Origin: Nymphaea colorata
Taxonomy: Eukaryota > Streptophyta > Magnoliopsida > Nymphaeales > Nymphaeaceae
Direction of reading: 5' to 3'
Assembly: GCF_008831285.2 (NCBI RefSeq)
Contig: NC_045144.1
Coordinates: 11,263,672-11,327,671, forward strand
Length of the DNA: 64,000 nucleotides
Positions 54,371 through 62,134 of the stretch are shown here, one piece after another. Below the pieces are notes generated by a model. It saw only the letters and a list, made by a program, of their open reading frames with translations. It had not been told where the DNA came from and ran no database searches. Within the stretch, counting starts at the first letter, position 1. The number at the start of each line of letters is the position of its first letter. The position numbers and the translations under genes were made by a program.

Positions 54371-55375
54371 GTTCTAAGAATGTGACATCCTTGGTAATGT
54401 GAACATGACCAGTGGTGGGATCTAGACATTTATAGCCCTTTTGAGTAGGAGAATACCCAAGAAATATTCCCTTAATTGATTTGGGGTCAAGTTTTTTCAC
54501 ATTCGGGCTGTGATTATGAATGAAACACACACATCCAAAGACCCGAGGAGGGAGGTGAAAAGGTTGGCTACTCCCTGGAAGCTTAGAGTAGGGTGTACGA
54601 CCATTTAGCACTCGACTAGGCATGCGATTAATCAAATAGGCACTAGTAATGACTGCATCTCCCCAATAATATTTTGGAAGATTCTTTTGGAACAATAAAG
54701 CTCTGGTGACATTTAGTAACTGACGGTTTTTTCTCTTAGCAACTCTATTTTGAAGAGGTGTATAACTACAAGATGTCTCATGAACAATCCCCCTCTTTCG
54801 AAGGAATTCCTCGATAGTGAGACACATATACTCACGAGCATTATCAGACCAGAATGTCTTGACAGACTAACCATACTGGTTTTCCACTAGGAGGATGAAG
54901 GTTTCTATAAGGTGAGGCACTTCGCTACGGTCTTTCAACAGATAAACAAAAGTACACCTTGAATAGTCATCTATGAAAGTCAGAAAGTACTGAAAACCAC
55001 CACGAGAATGAATGTCTGAAGGCCCCCACACATAAGAATGAATCAAGGAGAAAGCTTTATTAGCACGACTATTTGAAATTGGATACGAAGCTCTAACATG
55101 CTTCGCAAACTGACACACATCACAAGATAACATGGAAATGTTTAAACTGGAACATAATTCAGGGAACAATTGTTTCAAAATCCCAAAAAGGAGATGACCA
55201 AGGCGTTCATGCAAATACAAAAATAACTGACGACACTCTTCCTTCTTCTTCTCTGTCCTGCTGACTGCTGTTGTGGCAACGTGTATAGGAAGCCGATATA
55301 AACCATCAGACACCAAACCAATCCCAATCTTCTTCCCTGTCACCAAGAAAGACTCCCTTTTCCTGCCACAGATGT
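54123..55375 (-). pseudogene. Copia integrase with lost catalytic Asp and a stop
   Basis: The pre-integrase region HERLGHLL...CDVCQFAKH and the core are present. The first catalytic Asp position reads HSYVWGP (Tyr), as at 25.6 kb. A private TAG (NQYG*SVKT, near 54867) splits the core. FWSDNAREY and NRVAKRKN follow, then [19 protein letters not shown] and the C-terminal linker. Confidence 0.85.
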
Positions 55376-55405
55376 AAAGGAGCCATCGGCAAGGGACACA
55401 CGTTC

Positions 55406-56507
55406 CTATCCCGATGATAACTTGTAGTCATGAAAGAGTTTGGGGTTGCCAGTCATGTGATGAGTGGCATCGCTATCAACAATCCACTCTCCCATGCAAG
55501 AAGTACCTTGTTCACTTGAAACAGCCAGTGCCTGATTGACCTTCACCTCATCTGACGTGTCTGCTTGACCAACATCAATCTGGCTTAAATATGCTCGAAG
55601 CTCACGAATCTGTTCTGCAGAAATAGAAACTTTACCATCACTAGGATTCGTTGCATTCGAAACATGCTTCTTCCCACCAAAAGACCTTCCCTTACTATTA
55701 TTCTTCTCTGGATGCAGGTCCCAACAAAAGTCCATAGTATGACCAAGTTTTTTGCAGTGTGTACATTTACAGGAAGAACGGGTAGTTCCCACAGAGGCAC
55801 GGTTCATTGTGAGACATGGGATCCCCCTTTCTCCCACTTATGACTAGCCTCCTCTGCTCTTCAGCTTCAACACGAGAATAAACATCTTCAATACTGAATG
55901 ATTCGTCAGAGTTAAGAATCTGACTCCCTATATTCTCGAATTCATCGTTCAGTCCAGCTAAGAAAAGGAATACCCTATTCTCCCACTCCTTGACCATATA
56001 CTACATCTGGTCTTGGGCACAACTCCATGTAACATCAGAATGGTAGTCAAGGTCCTCCCACTTAGATTTTAATGCTGCGTAGAAATTTGCGACCGAGAGA
56101 TCCCCTTGTCGCAGAGCATACACATCCTTCATTAGTTGATAGACACGAACCTTTCTTTTCTTTTGACCATACATCTGCTCCAAAATAATCCACATATCCC
56201 TCGCAGCCTTCTTACGAAGGGGTTGAATATCTGAAGACACTGAATTAACAATCCAAGTTTTTACCTGGTTGTCCTCAAGAAACCATGTATTCCAAGCCAT
56301 ACTATCCACAGCAGGTTCGACCTTTCTACCATTCACATAGGCAATTCGTCTGCGACCAGCGATCCCCATAGTAATTGCAGCAGACCATCGTAGATAATTC
56401 TCCTTGGTAAGGCGAATAGTGGTGACTTGAACGGGAACATTCTCAGTTCTATAAGCTCCAATTTCAGATTGATCAGTGTTGACGGTGGACAAGGAAGACG
56501 CTGCCAT
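55406..56507 (-). pseudogene. Copia gag and protease, with shared stops
   Basis: Starts MAASSLSTVNTDQSEIGAYR at 56507, reads to CAQDQM, then UAG (55998-56000), then [17 protein letters not shown]. The frame shifts near 55800 before the zinc knuckle [14 protein letters not shown], after a loss of about 15 nt relative to 26.35 kb. Protease reads [13 protein letters not shown] and is followed by a UAG after LSSG. The first 20 residues resemble the gag at 41531, while the remainder is nearly identical to that at 25949-27070. Confidence 0.86.
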
Positions 56508-57218
56508 AATTAGAGACCAGCCCTACAAAGAGAGCAAAAAAAGGAACAACAACAGTGAGCAGCGGCAGAACACCAACAGCAAACAACGCTGGACAGCAGC
56601 GGCACATCGTGAGTGACTAAACGCAGGGCAGCGATCCAGAAGCGGAAGGACACCAGAGCTCACGGCAGTAGGCAAGGCATAGTCGGGCAGCCAGGGCAGA
56701 CGGTGAAGGGAGAAGACGATGGGAGTCGAGAAGAGAAGCGGACAGGGAGCAGCGGACAGATAGACAGAAGCAACAGGGAGCTACTGCGAGTAAGCGGCAG
56801 GAACACCACGATGAAGGTAGCAGATGATGCAGAGGGGAACGCCGGACCCTCACAGCGGTAGAGACACAGCGGTAGAAAAAGGGGCGGAACCATGTCGCTG
56901 GAAGATGCAGAGGAGAGACGTCGGGAACCTCACGGCGGCAGAAGCAGGGCGACGCAAGGGGCGGAACCAGGTCGCCGGAAGATGCAGAGGAGAGACACCG
57001 GGAACCTCACGGCGGCAGAAGTAGGGCGACGCTTGACGGGGCGTTGGGGGCGTCAGGCGACGTCGGGCGAGGCGTCGGGCGCAGGAAGGAACCCGTCAGA
57101 GTCGGGTGATGAACAGTACCGAGCGATGAACAGTGTTGGGCGATGAATAGTGCCAGGAACAGTCCTCCTCCAACACGAACACAAGCAAAAGACAAACCAG
57201 TAACGCCGAAACTTCACA
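56508..57218 (-). other. Retrotransposon leader with tandem GC-rich units
   Basis: Non-coding leader between primer site and gag. Units of about 75 bp recur between roughly 56870 and 57035, with repeats of gaagatgcagaggagagac, gggaacctcacggcggcaga and agggcgacgc. ORFs read across it are low-complexity and share no domain. Confidence 0.7.
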
Positions 57219-57230
57219 GCTCTGATACCA

Positions 57231-57458
57231 TGTTGAAAAGTAAAAGCGTAAAGAACAATTGATGTAACGTGGAAAACCCTCAACAAGAGGGAGAAAAAAC
57301 CACGGGTGAGGAGGTCGGTGCCCACTAGCAGCCAGACACTCTCTCTCTTAATTCTTCATTAACCTACAAGATTAGGTTTACAATGGTATAAGTATGCCCA
57401 AACAAGGACATAATGGATCGGGTCCTGACCCGGACCCATACATCAAGATCCGTCAACA
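57231..57458 (-). repeat. 5' LTR of the minus copia (228 bp) and primer site
   Basis: Plus strand tgttgaaaagtaaaagcg ... ccgtcaaca. The primer site (minus TGGTATCAGAGC) is at 57219-57230, directly adjoining. Confidence 0.9.
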
Positions 57459-57463
57459 ATATG

Positions 57464-57699
57464 TATGCCCAACTTGAGGGAGAGTGTTGACACATGTTGT
57501 ATTTGGGTCACCTATCCGAGTCTGGATCTGGACCCGATCCAGTGTGTTACTATTATGGCACTACTTAAGCTGTGTAAACCTTAATTTTTTATGTTGATGA
57601 CAATCTTTGATAGAGAGTGTCTGGTTGCTAGTGGGCACCAGTCCTCCTCACCCGTGGTTTTTTCCCTCTAGTTGAGGGGTTTTCCACGTTACATCCGTG
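57464..57699 (+). repeat. Copia (family A) RNase H end and 3' LTR, right part of the split relic
   Basis: tatgcccaacttgaggg continues the RNase H reading interrupted at 49539; the 3' LTR starts TGTTGACAC at 57487 and carries the family block ending ccacgttacatccgtg. It stops at 57699, where an inverted LTR-like sequence begins, so its last 40 or so bases are absent. Confidence 0.8.
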
Positions 57700-58020
57700 T
57701 GTGATCTGTAAATCAGGCCCAAAGAGACAAATACTTCAAGTAAATCAGCCTTGAAGCTTCCACCAACAAGTCAAACTCACAAGCCCTCAAACAAGAGGTG
57801 AGAAGAACTTGAATTAATCACAATATGAGATACATAAAGTAGGCTAAAAAGCCATATAGAGCAATAGAGAAGCTGCCCTATTTATAGAGGAGAGGGCCAA
57901 AGAGAAGGAGGAGGCAGTCCCAACGGCTAGAAATCTAGCCGTTGGGACTGGTCACCCTCTAGGTAAAACAGAAAAACGGAGAGGGATAAAAGGGGAAACT
58001 TACAACAGTTTCTGAAGGCT
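57700..58020 (-). repeat. Probable LTR remainder (minus) with TATA box and a 34-bp hairpin
   Basis: On the minus strand this stretch has CTCTATAAATAGGGC (a TATA-type core promoter) and ends CAGATCACA, like an LTR end. It has no ORF. It may be the rest of the 3' LTR whose first 36 bp lie at 59808-59843, the two parts separated by the copia fragment at 58021-59807. A near-perfect palindrome at 57916-57949 (16-bp arms, 2-base loop) lies upstream of the TATA box. Confidence 0.5.
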
Positions 58021-59571
58021 ATGACAGTTCATACTGTCCCAACTCGTCATCAACAGGCCTTACTAGATTGTAAATGGCGAACAACTATGCAAGATGAGAT
58101 GGATGCTCTCGTACAGCGTGGTACCTGGGAGTTGGTTGATCCACCTAAAGATTCTGACATCGTTGGTTCCAAATGGGTATTTACAGTCAAATATAATTCA
58201 GATGGGTCGTTAGAGCGATACAAGGCTCGATTAGTAGCTAAAGGTTACACTCAGACATACGGGGTTGACTTCTTTGAGACGTTCTCTCCTGTGGCACGAT
58301 TGGGCACTATTCGCCTTATTATTTCTGTTGCAGTACACTCTGATTGGCCTATGTATCAGCTTGATGTGAAGAATGCTTTTTTGTATGGTGATCTTGAGGA
58401 GACTGTATATATGCAGCAACCACCAGGGTTCGAAAGACAGGGGGAGTGTAGTAAAGTGTGTCGGTTGAAGAAGGCCATCTATGGACTCAAACAAAGTCCT
58501 AGGGCATGGTTCCACAAATTATCAGAGGTGGTTTCACAATGCGGATTTGAACGATCTCCGTTGGATCATTCCCTATTCATCAAGAAGACCTCCACAGGTA
58601 TAGTTGTCATGATAGTTTATGTTGATGACATTATCTTGACAGGTGATTGTGGTCGAGAAATATCTGCTACTAAGGTCTTTCTTCAAAAACATTTTGTCAC
58701 AAAGGATCTTGGTCACTTGAGATATTTTCTTGGGATTGAAGTTGTGGAAAACAAAGAAGGTGTAGCATTGTCTCAAAGGAAGTATGTCCTTGATTTACTG
58801 CAGGACACAGGGATGCTAGGGACCAAGCCGGCTAATCTCCCTATGAACCCACGTATTCACCTTCATGATGATCAATCAGAACTAGTGGATTCTCGATCTT
58901 ACAGGTCTCTCATTGGGAAACGACTTTATGTTACTGTAACAAGGCCAGACATAAGCTTTGCTGTTGGAAAATTAAACCAGTTTATGGAAAAGCCTAGAAA
59001 AGTCCACTGGGATGCAGCGATGATGGTATTGAAATACCTAAAATCATCCCCAGGCAGAGGCCACTTCTTTAAGAAGGGTGAATCTCTTGATGTTGTTGCT
59101 TATAGTGATGCTGACTATGCAGGGTCTGTTGATGATAGAAGGTCTACAACTGGCTTCTGTGTCTTTGTTGGAGGTAATCTCATATCATGGAGAAGCAAGA
59201 AACAAAATGTAGTCTCTAGATCAAGTGCAGAATCTGAATATAGAGCAATGGCTCAAACGGCGACTGAGATTACGTGGGTTAAATCTATGCTAACGAATAT
59301 GAGTATTCATGTTCCTCTTCCTATGAAAATGTACTATGATAACAAGGCGGCCACTTACATTGCAAACAATCCTGTATTTCATGAAAGAACAAAGCACATT
59401 GAGGTGGATTGTCATTATATTCGTGACCTTATAAAAGAAGGTGTGGTGTCCACTGTTCATGTTGCTTCTGAAGACCAAGCAGCAGATATGTTTACTAAAG
59501 CTCTTCCAATTGGTGATTTCTCTAGATGTTGTAACAAGCTGAGCATGGTTGATATCTATGCTCCAGCTTGA
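58021..59571 (+). CDS. Copia RT and RNase H fragment, open (516 codons)
   Basis: The open frame covers nearly the whole RT and RNase [16 protein letters not shown] (about residue 50), [41 protein letters not shown] (about 200), YFLGIEVVENKEG, then RNase H with YSDADYAGSVDDRRSTTGF (about 363), [12 protein letters not shown] and YYDNKAATYIANNP. It stops at MVDIYAPA. The first Met is simply the first ATG after the truncation point, not a true start. Catalytic residues look intact, but with no promoter-gag region this is a decaying fragment. Confidence 0.88.
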   Translation: MTVHTVPTRHQQALLDCKWRTTMQDEMDALVQRGTWELVDPPKDSDIVGSKWVFTVKYNSDGSLERYKARLVAKGYTQTYGVDFFETFSPVARLGTIRLIISVAVHSDWPMYQLDVKNAFLYGDLEETVYMQQPPGFERQGECSKVCRLKKAIYGLKQSPRAWFHKLSEVVSQCGFERSPLDHSLFIKKTSTGIVVMIVYVDDIILTGDCGREISATKVFLQKHFVTKDLGHLRYFLGIEVVENKEGVALSQRKYVLDLLQDTGMLGTKPANLPMNPRIHLHDDQSELVDSRSYRSLIGKRLYVTVTRPDISFAVGKLNQFMEKPRKVHWDAAMMVLKYLKSSPGRGHFFKKGESLDVVAYSDADYAGSVDDRRSTTGFCVFVGGNLISWRSKKQNVVSRSSAESEYRAMAQTATEITWVKSMLTNMSIHVPLPMKMYYDNKAATYIANNPVFHERTKHIEVDCHYIRDLIKEGVVSTVHVASEDQAADMFTKALPIGDFSRCCNKLSMVDIYAPA

Positions 59572-59578
59572 GGGGGAG

Positions 59579-59807
59579 TGTTGAAATTAGAAAGTTTGTT
59601 TTTAAATGTGGTAGTTATTTGATTATTTAAGAGTTAGGGTTCCTTTTTGTCCTTTTAATATTTTATTTGTCCTTCTCTTGTAACTGTCTCAGCCGTGCCC
59701 TAATCTCCCTTTAAGTTGAGATTAGAGCACGAGATTAAAGAAAAGTTTTCTCGCCTCTCTCTCTCTCTCTCTCCCACTCTCATTCTTCCCTTCTTCATCA
59801 CGTAACA
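59579..59807 (+). repeat. 3' LTR of the truncated copia (229 bp)
   Basis: TGTTGAAATTAG at the start and CACGTAACA at the end, with a (CT)n tract at about 59757-59772. The flank atata follows. No partner LTR is in the window. Confidence 0.83.
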
Positions 59808-61961
59808 ATATATATGTATACATTTGGGATACATACATTCTAACACCCCCCCTCAAACTTACGGTGTGATAACCGAAAGTTTGCCAAGGAGAAATTTGAA
59901 TCTGGCAGCAGCAAGAGCTTTAGTGAAGAAGTCGCCAAGCTGATACTCTGATGGAACATAGGAGAGATCAATGTTTTTCTGCAAGAATTCTTCACGAACA
60001 TAATGACAATTCATTTCTATATGCTTTGTTCTTTCGTGAAATGTGTGATTGCTAGCAATATATATTGCACTTTTGTTGTCACAACAAAGCTTGATAGGAT
60101 TCGTGATCTGAATTCCCATATCTTTCAGTAAGTTTTTGAGCCACACTATCTCCATTGTTGTAGTTGCCATTACACGATACTCAGCTTCTATTGATGATAG
60201 CGACACCTTATTCTGTTTCTTGCATCGCCAGGAAATTAAGGAATCACCTAAAAACACACAAAAACCAGTGGTGGAGTGCCTATTATTGGGATCTCCACCC
60301 CAATCAGCATCTGTATAAGCAACTAATTCTAATACAGAAGAGGAAGACAGAAATAGTCCTTTGTTGATAGTGTTTTTCACATAACGGACAATCCGCATTG
60401 CCGCTCCCATGTGCACTGAGGTGGGTTTTTGTTGAAATTGACTTATCACGTGCACGACATGAGCAATGTCAGGTCTGGTGATGGAGAGATAAGAGAGAGC
60501 GCCAACTATTTGCCGAAATGGAGTGGGATTCTCCAATATCTCTCCATCATCAATTTTCATTTTTACTCCCAATGCTTCTGGAGTATCCACAACTTTGTCA
60601 TCTGAGATACCTGTTCTGTCAACTAATTCACTAGCAAACTTCATTTGAGAAAGAAGATAACCCTGCTTGCTATAAACAACTTCAATTCCAAGAAAATAAG
60701 TTAGTCTTCCCAAATCAGTTATTTGAAAACATTTGTTAAGAAAATGTTTTACCTCTATAATCCCTTCATCAACACTCCCAGTAATAACCATATCATCAAC
60801 ATACAATAATAAAACAATTACACCTACGGAGATGGTTTTTACAAACATGGCAGTATCAGAGTAGCAAGATTGAAAACCTTGATTAAACATGACACTACTA
60901 AACTTGTCAAACCAGGCCTTGGGAGCTTGCTTTAAACCATAAAGGGCTTTCCTTAGACGTAAAATTTTGTTTTGAGGTAGATCAAAACCAGGGGGAGCAC
61001 TCATGAAAACTTCTTCCTGTAAGTGACCATTTAAGAAAGCATTTTTAACATCCATTTGAAAAATAGTCCAATGTTTAACAGAAGCAATGACAATAAGAGT
61101 TCTAACAGAAATCATGCGAGCAACAGGAGCAAAGGTTTCTTCATAATCAATCCCATATTCTTGAGCATATCCCTTGGCAACAAGTCTGGCCTTATATCTT
61201 TCTAAGGTTCCATCACTTTTAGTTTTGATTTTATAGATCCATCTACAACCAATAGTCTTTTTCTCCGTTGGTAGAGGCACAATATCCCAAGTCTCATTGC
61301 TTTCAAGAGCTTTAAGCTCAAGATTCATGGCTTCAATCCAATTGGGATCTTCCTTAGCTTCAAGGTAAGAAGATGGTTCATAAAAAGAATGATGTGCCAT
61401 AAGACAAGCTCGAAATTTTGGAGAAAAAGACTCGTAAGAGATAAATCTTTGAGGAGGCCTAATGTGCCTTTGGGATCTCCTAGGAAGAGATTGATTAGTT
61501 TCTTGATTTTGGGGATCTCTTCTTCTATAAACTAATATCTCTTTTGGAGGAATCATACGAGTAGAATTATCGTTGTTGACTTCTTCATTTGGCGCTTCTA
61601 CAACTTTATCGGGTTCATCATCATCAATATCATCATCATCATCAATATCATTAGTCCAAAGAAAAGTATAATCTTCTAGTTTATTGGGTTCATCTTTGAA
61701 ACCATCTTCATTTTCTAAAAAGATCACATTTCTAGAAACATAAACTTTATCTCTTTGAATATCATAACATCTATAACCCTTTTGAGTTTCGGAATACCCA
61801 ATAAAAACACAAGAAATAGCTTTGGAAGAAAGCTTATCGTCTTTGTCACTTAACACAAAACATTTGCAACCAAAGACTTTAAGTCTATTGTAATTAGGTT
61901 TAACATGGTGAAGTTTTTCAAAAGGAGAAATATGTTTCAAAAGTTTGGTAGGCATTCTATT
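59808..61961 (-). mobile_element. Ty1/copia element of a fourth type, minus strand, cut at both ends by other elements
   Basis: On the minus strand the reading enters at 61961 inside integrase (NRMPTKLL), continues through RT and RNase H and ends at 59859. A purine tract (minus TTTGAGGGGGGG) and an LTR start (TGTTAGAATGTATG at 59843) follow. The N-terminal half should lie beyond the family-B element that begins at 61962, outside the window. Confidence 0.85.
59859..61955 (-). CDS. Copia integrase C-terminus, RT and RNase H, open (698 codons)
   Basis: Domains in order: integrase C-terminal part ([29 protein letters not shown]), an acidic linker with a DDDDDIDDDEPD run, RT ([60 protein letters not shown] at about 345-355) and RNase H (YTDADWGGDPNNRHSTTGF, SLSSIEAEYRVMATT, CCDNKSAIYIASN). 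It ends KLSVITP then TAA. No stop interrupts the pol present here. The ATG at 61955 is an internal Met of integrase (NRMPT), not a start. This pol is clearly distinct from families A-C. Confidence 0.9.
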   Translation of the reverse strand: MPTKLLKHISPFEKLHHVKPNYNRLKVFGCKCFVLSDKDDKLSSKAISCVFIGYSETQKGYRCYDIQRDKVYVSRNVIFLENEDGFKDEPNKLEDYTFLWTNDIDDDDDIDDDEPDKVVEAPNEEVNNDNSTRMIPPKEILVYRRRDPQNQETNQSLPRRSQRHIRPPQRFISYESFSPKFRACLMAHHSFYEPSSYLEAKEDPNWIEAMNLELKALESNETWDIVPLPTEKKTIGCRWIYKIKTKSDGTLERYKARLVAKGYAQEYGIDYEETFAPVARMISVRTLIVIASVKHWTIFQMDVKNAFLNGHLQEEVFMSAPPGFDLPQNKILRLRKALYGLKQAPKAWFDKFSSVMFNQGFQSCYSDTAMFVKTISVGVIVLLLYVDDMVITGSVDEGIIEVKHFLNKCFQITDLGRLTYFLGIEVVYSKQGYLLSQMKFASELVDRTGISDDKVVDTPEALGVKMKIDDGEILENPTPFRQIVGALSYLSITRPDIAHVVHVISQFQQKPTSVHMGAAMRIVRYVKNTINKGLFLSSSSVLELVAYTDADWGGDPNNRHSTTGFCVFLGDSLISWRCKKQNKVSLSSIEAEYRVMATTTMEIVWLKNLLKDMGIQITNPIKLCCDNKSAIYIASNHTFHERTKHIEMNCHYVREEFLQKNIDLSYVPSEYQLGDFFTKALAAARFKFLLGKLSVITP

Positions 61962-62127
61962 TGATAAGATTAGAAAGAATTATATTTTGATTAACTTCGA
62001 AATCTGCCCTAACTCCTCTTTATATAGACTAGAGGAGAGTGAGAAGATACAAGAGACCCATCTAAAGAAAATGTTATTACAAAAGTACCCTCTTAAACCT
62101 AAAACTGAATATAAACACATCTTAACA
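61962..62127 (-). repeat. 3' LTR, family B (166 bp)
   Basis: Plus strand tgataagattagaa ... acatcttaaca, aligning with the inverted sequence of the 164-bp LTR at 19590, including the shared block ctaactcctctttatatagactagagga. Many substitutions separate them. Confidence 0.88.
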
Positions 62128-62134
62128 CTCCCCC

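Larger units (their letters stand above)
49540..57458 (-). mobile_element. Ty1/copia element (family A) with both LTRs and TSD atatg, carrying a gypsy solo LTR
   Basis: The 5' LTR is 57231-57458 and the 3' LTR 49540-49768 (minus orientation); target copies atatg are at 49535-49539 and 57459-57463. The two LTRs differ at roughly ten positions by eye. The internal region holds gag, protease, integrase, RT and RNase H, but RNase H is interrupted at 50139-52786 by a gypsy LTR. Lesions in gag, protease and integrase are shared with the element at 17.4-27.4 kb. Confidence 0.9.
58021..59807 (+). mobile_element. 5'-truncated Ty1/copia (family C): RT, RNase H and 3' LTR
   Basis: Begins abruptly in the RT region and ends with a 3' LTR at 59579-59807 (TGTTGAAATT...CGTAACA) preceded by gagggggag. 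Gag, protease and integrase are missing. It lies inside the LTR of the minus element that follows. Confidence 0.85.
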
